Positions 27,486 to 36,399 of a stretch of DNA of 54,580 nt are shown here, piece after piece. Both the position numbers and the translations under genes were made by a program. The stretch is from NCBI GenBank assembly GCA_944389565.1, contig CALXMV010000014.1, positions 1 to 54,580 on the forward strand, written 5' to 3'. Position 1 is the stretch's first letter. The number at the start of each line of letters is the position of its first letter. Source of the stretch: an uncultured Kiritimatiellota bacterium. GTDB lineage: Bacteria > Verrucomicrobiota > Kiritimatiellia > RFP12 > DVOR01. The notes beneath the pieces are model-generated. The model was given only the letters and a program-made list of their open reading frames with translations, searched no databases and was not told where the DNA came from.

Positions 27486-28589
27486 ATGGATACGTTGCGC
27501 TTCAGTCTTCCCACAGAGGTGTTGTCGGGGCCCGGGTGCGTGCGTCGCACGGGCGAGCGTTGGGTGTTGGGCCGCAGAGCGCTGATCGTGACGGGGCGTC
27601 ATGGGGCGGAGGCGTCGGGGGCCTTGGCGGATGTGACGGCGACGTTGGAGGCGCATGGCGCGACGTGGGCGCGCTTCGCGGAGGTGCCGGAGAATCCGGA
27701 CGTCGCGGCGGTTTACGCGGGGGTGCGCGCGGCGGAGGGATGCGATTTCGTGGTGGCGGTAGGCGGTGGCTCGGCGCTGGACGCGGCGAAGGCCATCGCT
27801 TGGGTGGTCGGCATGGAGGTGCCGGAGGAGCGCTTTTTCCGAATGCTCCCGGAGGCCGGCGATCGGGTGTTGCCGGTGGTGGCGATCCCGCTGACGTGCG
27901 GCACGGGCAGCGAGGTGACGCCGTATTCGATCATCACCGACCATGTGGCGCGAACCAAGAAGAACGTCTCGTGCGCGTGCCTCTTCCCGCGGGTGGCCTT
28001 GCTGGACGCGCGGTATCTGGCGAGCCTGCCGCCGCATGTGGTGGCGGACACGGCGCTCGACGCGCTCTCCCATGCCATCGAGGGGGCCTATTCGCCGCGC
28101 GCCTCGCGGTTCACCGTCGCGCTCAGCCTGGAGGCCATCCGCGTGCTTTCGCCCGAGTTGGTGCGCATGGCGCACGGGGCGTTCGTGAATCTCGCGCAGT
28201 TGCAATATGCGGCGACGGTCGCTGGGATTGTCATCGCGCAGACGGGGACCGGGTTGGTGCACGCGATGGGGTATCCGCTCACGTACTACCGCGGGATCCC
28301 GCATGGGCGGGCGAATGGCGTCCTGTTGGCCGGTTATCTCGATTTTATGGGGCGCACGTGCGGCGACCTCACGCGCCGGATCTTCGAGGCGCTCGCCGTG
28401 CAGGGGCCCGATGAGGCGCATGCGCTGATCGATGCGGTGCTCGACGGGGTGGGGGCGACCCCCGAGGCGCCGACCGAGGATGAGCTGATGCGTTTCACGC
28501 GCGAGCCGTTGCGCTTGGAGCTCGTGCGCCGTTATCGCGCCATGCCTTCGCCCGAGGAGGTCATGGACATTTACCGTTCCGCTTTCTAA
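27486..28589 (+). CDS. Iron-containing alcohol dehydrogenase
   Basis: 367 residues of the group III (Fe-dependent) alcohol dehydrogenase family, NAD(P)-linked oxidoreductases for primary alcohols or aldehydes. Motifs: VAVGGGSALDAAKAIA (nucleotide binding), PLTCGTGSEVTPYSII, a metal-ligand region DTALDALSHAIEGAYSP and HAMGYPLTYYRGIPHGRANGVLL with its His ligands. The substrate is not readable; butanol- or propanediol-type oxidoreductases are the closest relatives. First gene before an M18 aminopeptidase 15 bases downstream. Confidence 0.92.
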   Translation: MDTLRFSLPTEVLSGPGCVRRTGERWVLGRRALIVTGRHGAEASGALADVTATLEAHGATWARFAEVPENPDVAAVYAGVRAAEGCDFVVAVGGGSALDAAKAIAWVVGMEVPEERFFRMLPEAGDRVLPVVAIPLTCGTGSEVTPYSIITDHVARTKKNVSCACLFPRVALLDARYLASLPPHVVADTALDALSHAIEGAYSPRASRFTVALSLEAIRVLSPELVRMAHGAFVNLAQLQYAATVAGIVIAQTGTGLVHAMGYPLTYYRGIPHGRANGVLLAGYLDFMGRTCGDLTRRIFEALAVQGPDEAHALIDAVLDGVGATPEAPTEDELMRFTREPLRLELVRRYRAMPSPEEVMDIYRSAF

Positions 28590-28604
28590 CCGAAGGAGTC
28601 TCAC

Positions 28605-30011
28605 ATGGAAGAAGCCAAAGGGATTTACGTGCGCGAGAACGCCGCAGGGCGTCTCTCCGCCGCCGACCGCGCGGCCTGCGCGGAATACGCCGCCGATTAC
28701 GCCTCCTATCTCGGGGTCGCCAAGACCGAGCGGCGTGCCTACGCCGAGGCCGTCCGTCGGATCGAGGCGCAGGGCTTCAGGCCGCTTGAGGCCTGCGCGA
28801 CGCTGAAGCCCGGGGACAAGGTGTATCGCGGCTATCATGGCAAGACGCTCATGGCCGCGGTCATCGGGCAGGAACCGCTTCTGGCCGGGCTGCGCGTCAT
28901 CGGCGGCCATACCGACGCCCCGCGCATCGACCTCAAGCCCGTGCCGCTTTGCGAGAAGGGCGGGTTGGCCTACTTCGACACGCATTATTACGGCGGCATC
29001 AAAAAGTTCCATTGGCTCGTCCATCCGCTCGCCCTCTACGGGGTCGTCGTGAAACCCGATGGCTCGAAGGTCGAGATCGCCATCGGCGACAAGCCTGAGG
29101 ACCCGGTCTTCCAGATCACCGACATCCTGCCGCACTTCGGCGCGGAGCAGTCCGGCAAGAAACTCTCCGAGGCTTTCGACCCGGAGGACATGGATGTGCT
29201 CATCGGGTCCGCGCCCGACCCCGAGGCCGACAAGGAGACCAAGGAGGCCGTCAAGCGCAACATCCTGCGCATCCTCGGCGAGACCTATGGGATCACCGAG
29301 GAGGACTTCCTCTCCGCGGAACTTGAGCTGGTCCCCGCCGGGATGCCGCGCGATCTGGGGCTCGACCGCTCCATGATCGTGGGCTATGGGCATGACGATC
29401 GCGTCTGCGCCTACGCCGGGCTCCGTGCGCTGATGGATCTTCGGGGGGCGCCCCGGCACACCGCGATGGTGCTCCTCTGCGACAAGGAGGAGATCGGGTC
29501 CGTGGGCGCCACCGGCATGGATTCGACCTTCTTCGAGAACTCCGTGGCCGAGTTGCTCGCCCGCCGTCCCGCCGAGGGCATCCCCGCCGACCTCGCCGTC
29601 CGCCGGACCCTCGAGGCCAGCCGGATGCTCTCCGCCGACGTCTGCGCCGCCAGCGACCCGCATTTCCCCAACGCCGACAGCACCGGCAACATGGCCAAGC
29701 TCAACGCCGGCGGCTGCCTCATCAAGTACACCGGCTCCCGCGGCAAGAGCGGCGCCTCCGACGCTCGGGCCGAGTTCATCGCCGACCTCCGGCGCGTCTT
29801 CGCCCAGGATGGCGTCGTCTGGCAGGCGGGCGAGTTGGGGCGTTGCGAGAAGGGTGGCGGCGGCACCATCGCCCTCTTCATGGCCCGTTACGGCATGGAC
29901 GTCGTCGACTTCGGCGTGCCGTTGCTGAACATGCACGCCCCGTGGGAGACCGCCTCCAAGCACGATTGCTACATGACCTACCGCGCCTATCGCGCGTTCC
30001 TCGGTGAGTGA
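28605..30011 (+). CDS. M18 family metalloaminopeptidase
   Basis: 468-residue zinc aminopeptidase of the aspartyl-aminopeptidase family (PepC/Lap4-like). Metal-binding and catalytic motifs are GGHTDAPRIDL (His 102, Asp 104), LCDKEEIGSVGATG (catalytic Glu) and the C-terminal LLNMHAPWE His. AAGGAG precedes the ATG. It likely acts in the cytoplasm in peptide turnover. Followed by a terminator-like hairpin. Confidence 0.93.
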   Translation: MEEAKGIYVRENAAGRLSAADRAACAEYAADYASYLGVAKTERRAYAEAVRRIEAQGFRPLEACATLKPGDKVYRGYHGKTLMAAVIGQEPLLAGLRVIGGHTDAPRIDLKPVPLCEKGGLAYFDTHYYGGIKKFHWLVHPLALYGVVVKPDGSKVEIAIGDKPEDPVFQITDILPHFGAEQSGKKLSEAFDPEDMDVLIGSAPDPEADKETKEAVKRNILRILGETYGITEEDFLSAELELVPAGMPRDLGLDRSMIVGYGHDDRVCAYAGLRALMDLRGAPRHTAMVLLCDKEEIGSVGATGMDSTFFENSVAELLARRPAEGIPADLAVRRTLEASRMLSADVCAASDPHFPNADSTGNMAKLNAGGCLIKYTGSRGKSGASDARAEFIADLRRVFAQDGVVWQAGELGRCEKGGGGTIALFMARYGMDVVDFGVPLLNMHAPWETASKHDCYMTYRAYRAFLGE

Positions 30012-30023
30012 TTGCGTCATTCG

Positions 30024-30054
30024 GGCGGGGGCGCCGGTCGCCCCCGCCTTCTTT
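30024..30054 (+). terminator. Hairpin after the M18 gene, probable terminator
   Basis: GGCGGGGGCG (30024-30033) pairs with CGCCCCCGCC (30039-30048) around a 5-nt loop and is followed by TTCTTT. The next gene begins 13 bases later, so readthrough may still occur. Confidence 0.7.
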
Positions 30055-30066
30055 CGGAGATTTGCC

Positions 30067-30837
30067 ATGGCCAAGAAAAACCACCTGCTTCTCGTTGACG
30101 ACGATCCCAACATCCGCGCCATGCTCGGCGATTTCCTGATCGCCAATGGCTACGAAGTCGTCACCGCCGATTCCGGGGAGGCCGCCCTCAAGGCCATGAC
30201 CGAGGCGCTCCCGGATCTCGTCATCCTCGACCTCGGGATGCCTGGCATGGGAGGCACCGGCTTCCTTCAGCGCGTCACCGATCGCCTGGGGCGGACGCGT
30301 GTCCCGATCCTTGTCCTCACCGCGCGGGGCGACATGGCCGAGTTCTTCGCCGACAAGCAGATCGCCGGGTTCGTCACCAAACCCGCCGACCCGGACGAAT
30401 TGCTCGCCGAGATCCAGCGCGTCCTCTTCTCCGAGGCCGACCTCCCCCGCGGTGACACGCTCATGGTGGGGGATGACGTCCGCCGACTCGTGGTTTTGGC
30501 TGAGGCCAATCCCATCCGCGCCAATGCCCTTTGCGAGGCGCTTGGCAAGGCAGGTTTTTCCGTCGAGGCCGTCCGCTCCGGCCCGGAGGCCGTCGAGGCC
30601 GTCATCGCCCGCCACCCCGCCGGCCTCGTCCTTCCGCTCGACGCCGAGGGTATGGCCGCCGACGGCGTGCTCCAGATCATCCGCCAGCTCCCCTCCGGGC
30701 GCGACATCCCGGCCATCGTCTACGCCGCCGAGACGGATCCCGCGCGCTTCGCCTTCATCGACCCGCGCCGCGTCACCAAGGTCGAGGGGCTCAACGGCGC
30801 CGACATCGCCCAAGCCGCCCTCACCGCCATCGAGTAA
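30067..30837 (+). CDS. Tandem-receiver response regulator
   Basis: 256 residues with two receiver-like halves and no output domain. The first (1-125) is complete: acidic pair Asp11/Asp12, phospho-acceptor Asp55 in ILDLGMPG, Thr85 in VLTARG, Lys105 in VTKPAD. The second (~140-256) keeps the fold pattern (LVVLAEANPIRANALCEALGKAGF) but the phospho-acceptor strand reads LVLPLDAEGM with no matching Asp, so it is probably a pseudo-receiver. It may act by protein contact. No histidine kinase is nearby. ATG 30067 follows CGGAGA; nrdR starts 3 bases after it. Confidence 0.87.
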   Translation: MAKKNHLLLVDDDPNIRAMLGDFLIANGYEVVTADSGEAALKAMTEALPDLVILDLGMPGMGGTGFLQRVTDRLGRTRVPILVLTARGDMAEFFADKQIAGFVTKPADPDELLAEIQRVLFSEADLPRGDTLMVGDDVRRLVVLAEANPIRANALCEALGKAGFSVEAVRSGPEAVEAVIARHPAGLVLPLDAEGMAADGVLQIIRQLPSGRDIPAIVYAAETDPARFAFIDPRRVTKVEGLNGADIAQAALTAIE

Positions 30838-30840
30838 GCC

Positions 30841-31299
30841 ATGCGTTGCCCGCGTTGCTCCTCGAACGAAGACCACGTCATCGACACGCGCACCAGCGTC
30901 GACGGCACCGTCATCCGCCGCCGACGTGTCTGCGCCGTCTGCGGTTACCGTTTCTCCACCCACGAGAGCATCAACCGCCGTCTGCCCCGCGTCGTCAAGC
31001 GCGATGGCCGCCGCGAGGCCTTCGACCCGCAGAAGATCGAGCGCGGGCTCAACGTCGCCTGCCAAAAGCGGCCCATCAAGGGGCAGGCGTTGGAGCATCT
31101 CATCGAGGAGGTGCTCAACGACATCGAGCGCCTCAACCTTTCCGAGATTTCCTCCGAGCGCATCGGCCATCTCGTCATGGACCGCCTCCGCACGCTCGAC
31201 CCCGTCGCTTACATCCGTTTCGCCTCCGTCTACGCCGCCTTTGACAAGGTGGATCAGTTCATCGCCGCCGTCCGCGACGTGACGCGCGGGCAAAAATAG
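30841..31299 (+). CDS. nrdR: Transcriptional repressor NrdR
   Basis: 152-residue nucleotide-sensing repressor of ribonucleotide reductase genes. The N-terminal zinc ribbon has Cys 3, 6, 31 and 34; the segment DTRTSVDGTVIRRRRVC and the ATP-cone (RLPRVVKRDGRREAFDPQKIERGL) are typical. No nrd gene and no obvious NrdR box pair is in this window. Confidence 0.96.
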   Translation: MRCPRCSSNEDHVIDTRTSVDGTVIRRRRVCAVCGYRFSTHESINRRLPRVVKRDGRREAFDPQKIERGLNVACQKRPIKGQALEHLIEEVLNDIERLNLSEISSERIGHLVMDRLRTLDPVAYIRFASVYAAFDKVDQFIAAVRDVTRGQK

Positions 31300-31323
31300 C
31301 CGCCGCGACCCGCTTAAATGTGG

Positions 31324-31329
31324 TACACT
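31324..31329 (+). promoter_or_regulatory. Extended -10 box for argG
   Basis: TACACT preceded by TGG. No clear -35 box. GGAG at 31353-31356 precedes ATG 31366. Confidence 0.55.
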
Positions 31330-31365
31330 ATGCGGCGTTTCTCAACCCACATGGAGTGATCAGAC

Positions 31366-32607
31366 ATGGCACTTGTTTTGGACGATCTCAAAGGCATGGT
31401 CGCGGGCACCTGCGTCTCCGGCGGCCTCGACTCGCGCACGATCGCGAAGGTGATGATGGAGGCCGGCGTCAAAGTCATCGGCTTCACCGGCGGCATCGGC
31501 CAGCCTGACGAGAAGGACATCAACGACGTTGCCAAGCGCATGGCGCCCACCGGCATCGAGACCGTCATCGTCGACCTGCGCGACGAGATGGCCGACGCCT
31601 GCCTCGAGGCCGTCAAATGCCAGGCGATGTACGATGGCGGCTACTGGAACTCCACCGGCATCGGTCGCGCCGTCACCATCAAAGGCCTCATCCCCGAGAT
31701 GAAGAAGCGCGGCGTCCAGGTCCTCGTCCATGGCGCCACCGGCCGCGGCAACGACCAGATGCGCATCGAGCGCTACACCAACGTCTTCGCCCCCGAGATG
31801 AAGGTCTACTCCCCGTGGCGCGATGCCGGGCTCCTCAAAAAGTTCCCCGGCCGCACCCAGATGGTCGACTATCTCGCCCAATTCGGCATCGTCGCCTTCG
31901 CCGGCGGCAAAAAGAAATACTCCACCGACGCCAATATGGCCGGCCTCTCCCACGAGGCCGAGGACCTCGAGAGCATGGAGACCTCCATGACCATCGTCGA
32001 GCCCACCATGGGCGTCTGGCCTTGGCAGGCCCCCGACAAACCCGAGCAGATCGCTATCCGCTTCTCCAAGGGTCGTCCCGTCCAGATCAACGGCAAGGAC
32101 GTCACCCCCCTCGAAGCCATGATGCTCGCCAACGAGATCGGCGGCCGCAACGGCATCGGCATGAAGCACGCCCTCGAAAACCGCATCATCGGCACCAAGA
32201 GCCGCGGCGTCTACGAGGCCCCCGGCATGGAGCTCCTCGGCTCCGCCATCCGCTACGTCTACCAGGCCACGATGGACCGCCGCGCCACCCTCTTCTTCAT
32301 GCAGCTCTCCAAGCTCATCTCCGACCAGATCTACGACGGCCGCTACTACGACCCCACCACCGTCGCCGCCCGCAACGCCGTCGACACCCTCGCCCAATAC
32401 GCCGACGGCACCGTCACCCTCAGTCTCTACAAGGGCAACATCCTCTTCGATGCCCTCAAAGATTGCCCCCACACCATCTACAACGAGGCCGACTCCTCCA
32501 TGGAGGCCTCCGACGGCGTTAACCCCGTCTCCTCCCAAGGCTTCGCCGAGATCCAGTCCGTCGAGGCCCGTATGCTCGCCCTCTCCGGCCAAATCGCCGG
32601 CAAGTGA
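31366..32607 (+). CDS. argG: Argininosuccinate synthase
   Basis: ATP-dependent joining of citrulline and aspartate in arginine synthesis. 413 residues. The ATP pyrophosphatase-type P-loop is TCVSGGLDSRT at residues 15-25; ATGRGNDQMRIE holds the citrulline/aspartate-binding segment, and SPWRDAGLL, KKYSTDANMAGLSHEAEDL and GRNGIGMKHALENRIIGTKSRGVYEAPG are typical. It is the DUF-free long form. No other arg gene is adjacent. Ends at a strong bidirectional terminator. Confidence 0.96.
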   Translation: MALVLDDLKGMVAGTCVSGGLDSRTIAKVMMEAGVKVIGFTGGIGQPDEKDINDVAKRMAPTGIETVIVDLRDEMADACLEAVKCQAMYDGGYWNSTGIGRAVTIKGLIPEMKKRGVQVLVHGATGRGNDQMRIERYTNVFAPEMKVYSPWRDAGLLKKFPGRTQMVDYLAQFGIVAFAGGKKKYSTDANMAGLSHEAEDLESMETSMTIVEPTMGVWPWQAPDKPEQIAIRFSKGRPVQINGKDVTPLEAMMLANEIGGRNGIGMKHALENRIIGTKSRGVYEAPGMELLGSAIRYVYQATMDRRATLFFMQLSKLISDQIYDGRYYDPTTVAARNAVDTLAQYADGTVTLSLYKGNILFDALKDCPHTIYNEADSSMEASDGVNPVSSQGFAEIQSVEARMLALSGQIAGK

Positions 32608-32629
32608 GCCCCGCCCAAGAACGGCATAC

Positions 32630-32661
32630 AAAAAAAGCGCCCCGTACGGGGCGCTTTTTTT
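32630..32661. terminator. Bidirectional terminator between argG and the DUF362 gene
   Basis: A perfect palindrome AGCGCCCCGT/ACGGGGCGCT (32636-32655) with a run of As before and seven Ts after, able to serve both convergent genes. Confidence 0.93.
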
Positions 32662-32670
32662 GTGGTGTCT

Positions 32671-33633
32671 TCAGATTTCGATGAGGCGGTAGGCGCGGGA
32701 GCCGAGGCCGAGGGCGGCGGCGTGCTCGATGGTGTGGATACCTTGACGGGATTCCATGCGCACGATGAGGTCGGCACCGTCGGGGGCGGCGTAGACGAGG
32801 TCGACGCACGCTTGGTCGAGGGCGACGGGGTCGAGGGAGGCGAGGATGCCGATATCGGCCATCGTGGGGGCGGCGGGGTGGTTGTCGCAATCGCAATCCA
32901 CGGAGAGGTTGTTCATCACGTTGATGAAGGCCATGCGGTCTTTGTGGGAGGCGCAGACGGCGGTCGCGGCCTCGGCCATGGCTTCGAGGAAGGCGATCTG
33001 CTCGCCGCCCATCCAGGTTTTGTCGGTTTTGCCGCCGGTGTGGATGAGCATCTTGCCGTTGCGGGAGGCGAAGCCGATGGAGAGATTTTTCAGGGCGCCG
33101 CCGAAACCTCCCATCGCGTGGCCCTTGAAGTGGGAGAGGACGAGGTAGGAGGCGTAGTCCTTGAAGTGGGAGCCCACGATGTCGCGTGTGAGGCGGCGGG
33201 CGCCCCGTGGCGCGGGGAGATCCATCGTGGCGTAGGCGTCCTGGATGTCGACGGTGGCGATGTCGCACCAGCCGTGCTCCAAGGCGGCGCGGATGTGGTC
33301 GTGCAGGGTCCCGCGCCGTCCGCCGTAGGCGGTGTTGCACTCCACGATGTTGGCGTCGAGCGCTTGGACGAGGTCTCTGACGAGCCGTGGGTCAAGGAAA
33401 TGGCGGCCGCCGGGTTCGCCGGTGGAGACTTTGACGCCGACTTTGCCGGGGAGCGTCGCCCGCAGGGCGTCGTAGGCCTTGCGCAAGCCGACGGGGGAGA
33501 TATCGCGCGTGAGGTAGACCGCGGGGCCTTCGGCCCCGGACCACGCCTTGTGGGGCGTCGTCCGTGCCTGTGCCAGGGCGCCTCCGGCGGCGATCGCGCC
33601 CAACGAGCCAAGCAAAAACGTTCTGCGCTTCAT
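32671..33633 (-). CDS. DUF362-domain exported protein
   Basis: 320 residues starting at ATG 33633, with a Tat-like signal peptide (MKRRTFLLGSLGAIAAGGALAQA). The body matches DUF362: VGVKVSTGEPGG, SHFKGHAMGGFGGALKNLSIGFASRNGK and GILASLDPVALDQACVDLVY. These proteins are often linked to iron-sulfur or redox proteins but their role is unknown; this copy lacks an added ferredoxin domain. AAGGA precedes the start. A longer in-frame version upstream to 33774 would include the promoter. Confidence 0.88.
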   Translation of the reverse strand: MKRRTFLLGSLGAIAAGGALAQARTTPHKAWSGAEGPAVYLTRDISPVGLRKAYDALRATLPGKVGVKVSTGEPGGRHFLDPRLVRDLVQALDANIVECNTAYGGRRGTLHDHIRAALEHGWCDIATVDIQDAYATMDLPAPRGARRLTRDIVGSHFKDYASYLVLSHFKGHAMGGFGGALKNLSIGFASRNGKMLIHTGGKTDKTWMGGEQIAFLEAMAEAATAVCASHKDRMAFINVMNNLSVDCDCDNHPAAPTMADIGILASLDPVALDQACVDLVYAAPDGADLIVRMESRQGIHTIEHAAALGLGSRAYRLIEI

Positions 33634-33671
33634 GGTGTGTTCCTTTCGATTGATCGATTGATGATGGCGAC

Positions 33672-33702
33672 AAGATAACATTGAGAGCGCACTCCATGTC
33701 AA
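33672..33702 (-). promoter_or_regulatory. Promoter of the DUF362 gene
   Basis: Minus-strand TTGACA at 33702-33697 and TATCTT at 33677-33672 (preceded by TGT), with a 19-nt spacer; TTATCT one base earlier gives 18. Confidence 0.6.
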
Positions 33703-34138
33703 GCCTGCAATGGTACCCTGGGAAAGTGGGACGCGCGGAAGATTCTTGCGCATTGCAAACGGTCCCGACGCCATCCCGCCACAGCCGGGACTTCTGGGCC
33801 CGCCGGGAGCGCCCCTGACGGGGTGTCGATGGACGGGGATGGTAACGACGCACGCCCACAGGCCCTCCCATGCTCATCGCGGCACCCCGACTTTCGGGCC
33901 AGACCCCTTAGGGTTTCGGGTCGAACCCTTTAGGGTTTCGCCCCAAACCCTCCCGACTTGCGCTCCCGGCCATCCGTTCTGGCACGGGAAGCGGATTGCG
34001 CTTTGGAAGTGGTGTCCGGAAGGGTATGGGAATGCGGGGGTGGCCCGTGCGTGGGGATAAGCGCCGGAACTTTTGCCGGACTTCATTGGCGATTGGCTGT
34101 GACACATCACGCTTCCTCAGGGGCGCCAAACGTCGCGC
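33703..34138. other. Intergenic region between divergent genes
   Basis: About 570 bases separate the DUF362 and giant-surface-protein start codons. It contains both promoters and repeat locus C. I see no convincing gene: short open frames on the minus strand here run through the repeats and lack ribosome-binding sites. Confidence 0.6.
33886..33960 (-). repeat. Divergent-intergenic G-rich repeat, locus C
   Basis: Read on the minus strand it is AAGTCGGGAGGGTTTGGGG, then GAAACCCTAAAGGGTT, CGACCC, GAAACCCTAAGGGGTCTG, and a second CCGAAAGTCGGG. Several inverted pairs are present, for example AACCCT/AGGGTT and GGGTTCG/CGAAACCC. It lies about 190 bases upstream of the DUF362 promoter and 180 bases upstream of the surface-protein promoter. 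Confidence 0.85.
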
Positions 34139-34166
34139 TTGCATACCCACCGCAAAAGGGTAAAAT
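34139..34166 (+). promoter_or_regulatory. Promoter of the giant surface-protein gene
   Basis: TTGCAT at 34139-34144, 16-nt spacer, TAAAAT at 34161-34166. GGAG at 34194-34197 lies seven bases before ATG 34205. Confidence 0.65.
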
Positions 34167-34204
34167 CACGCACCAATTTGTGAAGAACTCTCTGGAGTAA
34201 TCGT

Positions 34205-34324
34205 ATGCGTCACTGTCGAAAACTGGCCGCGCTCGCGCTCGCCGCCGGCCTCGCCTCTTTAGCCTCTGCCCAAGATTTCACAGGGGGGGGGTATACGGGC
34301 GTTATCCTGCTTCCATCAATCTGA
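34205..34324 (+). CDS. Signal-peptide ORF cut off by a frameshift at a 9-G tract
   Basis: 39 codons from ATG 34205, with promoter and ribosome-binding site. MRHCRKLAALALAAGLASLASA is a clear signal peptide, followed by QDFTGGGY, then the frame runs into TGA at 34322-34324. The G tract at 34283-34291 encodes the three glycines. With one extra G the frame would continue into INLNFTGGGYPVGSREIGIG and the first surface module. This is therefore the 5' end of the gene at 34205-40436 in an out-of-frame state. Confidence 0.85.
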   Translation: MRHCRKLAALALAAGLASLASAQDFTGGGYTGVILLPSI

Positions 34325-34343
34325 ATTTCACAGGTGGGGGGTA
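34274..34343 (+). repeat. 50-bp-spaced direct repeat with poly-G
   Basis: ATTTCACAGGGGGGGGGTA (34275-34293) and ATTTCACAGGTGGGGGGTA (34325-34343) differ at one position and start exactly 50 bases apart. Recombination between them would delete 50 bp and join the signal peptide in frame to the downstream module. Confidence 0.85.
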
Positions 34344-36399
34344 CCCCGTTGGTTCCCGTGAGATCGGCATTGGCTTGTTTCCCGCCAACGGTTCGGAATG
34401 GGTCAATCTTAGCGGGGGCTCTGGTTCCCAGCCGCTGACGGATTCTTCCTCCGGGGTGTCTTTGGGAACGGTCACTTATTCTGCTCCCAGCCTAGGGCAC
34501 CAGAATGCCACCGATACGTTTCTGCAGGGGTATCTTGGCGGTAACGAGACAACAGGGGTTTCCATTACCGTTGATGGTTTGCCTTACGAAATGTACGATG
34601 TCATCGTCTACCTCGCAGGTGCCACCGAGGATGATTTTCCCGCCGTTTGCGTCAATGGCAACTATTATGCTTGGAAGACGGAGTCGTACACAGGCAACTT
34701 GAGTGGCGGGGAACACACCTATTCCACCTCCGCCACGATGAATGTCTCGGCGACCGAGACGTTCGGAGCCCCCGCGGCGACTGCCACGCTCGGCACGAAC
34801 GCAATCCGCGTCAAAGCGCTGACGGGGCAGACGCTCACCGTCAAAGGGCAACCGACATGGGTCGGGCAAGATGGCAAAGAGTATCGTGGCACCGTCGCCG
34901 CCATCCAAATCGTCAACCGTGTTCGCTTTGCCGTGGATACGGTTACCACGTGGAAGCTGTCGTCGGCGGCCTCGATAGCACCGTGCCGGTCTACATTGAC
35001 ATCGGCACAGAGGGGCAATTGACCGATACGACCGTCACGCTCCCCGATGATGCCATCGTCGACCTTTGCGACCGCAAATGCGCCGCTTGGTACTCGGATA
35101 CGTTTTTGCCTTTCACGGGATTGCTCATTGACAACGACGAGACAGAATATCGTTTGGCGTATGCCTCGCTTCCTGGGGCGCCAAGCGCGTCACTGACTTC
35201 GTTGCGTTTTGCGGAATCGGTTAAAAACGAAGTTGTGCGTTTGGATGGGCGTACTCTCAATTTCTGTGGTGCCTATCCTGCCACGGGTTTGATCTTTTGG
35301 TCAGGTGAGACCGTTGAGGGGTCGACAGGTGGCAATGCCAGCTGGAAGACGGTCGCTGGCCTGTGGACTGGTGCGGCCGGCGATGGCAATTGGAGCAATC
35401 CCGCCAATTGGTCTGATGGCGTTGTCCCAAGCGCGGGAACGTCCGTCGTGATTCCCGTCACGGCCAGGGAGTCGCCGCTCTCGATTACCCTCCCGGAGGA
35501 TGCGCTTGTGGGGAGCCTGACAGTGACCGGGCGTAGTGAGGATGCGGAGTTGACGCTTTCCGGAGGTTCGCTTGCCGTCGCCGGGGATTTGTCGGTCGTG
35601 GACGATTTGACGCTCTCTTTGCCGGAGGGGTCAATTTCCGTCGGGGGCGATGCGGTCGTGGACGGTGCGACCGTCTCAATCGGCGGCGATGGATCCTTGG
35701 CTATCTCGGGGACGACCGAGGTGGGCAACGGCGGCCGAATCGACGTAGCTACCGAAGGCTCGTTTGCGTCAACCTCGATTGTCAAGCCCACCGACGGGTC
35801 GATGTCCGCGACCGGTGCTGTGAATGTGGCTGAAGGCGGACTCTTCGATGTTGAGGGTGTTGACCTCCCATCCCCAGATTATACGGTCGAAGTCCCGTCG
35901 TACACGTTCATTCCCACCCAATCGGAATTGTTGGTCGGCAAGATGGAGTTCCCAAACGGCCTCCCCGGCGTGGATCTTGATAAAATCAACGTTGATGGGA
36001 TTAAAGATTTCCAGGTGACGACGGGGGCCGACGGTGCGGTCACGATTACGTGGAAACCGCTTGCCACAAGCCTAAACCTCAACTTCGGCGCGGATGTGAT
36101 GGCGGTCGCCGCCGACACGACCCAACACGGGGTCTTCGCTGTCGCTGGCATGGAATGGACGAACCTCTATAATCATTCTGGCACGCAGGATATCACTAAT
36201 GGGACCGAGGCGCTCATTGCTACCCCGAATGTTGTGTATGCCTCCGTCAATAACGAAATCGGGAACCAAACGGGTACCACGACCATCTTGCGCGGGAGTT
36301 TGGTGCGCCCCACCATCACCGTCGAGAACATCCCTTATAAGATGTATGACGTCATCATCTATGCTTCCACCAATTACACGACGGCCCAGTTCCCGCCCG

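Noticed and set aside
26388..30146. 1252-codon open frame on the minus strand
   Set aside because: It runs antisense through infC, the SDR, alcohol dehydrogenase and M18 genes, all well-supported families. High GC content makes long antisense frames common; its translation shows no domain.
33911..33933. tRNA T-arm-like GGGTTCGACCC
   Set aside because: It belongs to the intergenic repeat; no acceptor stem, anticodon arm or correct spacing can be found around it.
33874..34150. Small minus-strand ORFs upstream of the surface gene
   Set aside because: Their codons are made of the G-rich repeat sequence and they lack ribosome-binding sites.
34647..34960. Start of the surface gene's long frame at 34647
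   Set aside because: The residues before about 34960 in that frame are low-quality and overlap the true coding frame of the first module; no ribosome-binding site precedes 34647.
34940..34975. Programmed -1 ribosomal frameshift at the second break of the surface gene
   Set aside because: No slippery heptamer is present around the break; a missing base fits the alignment of module copies better.
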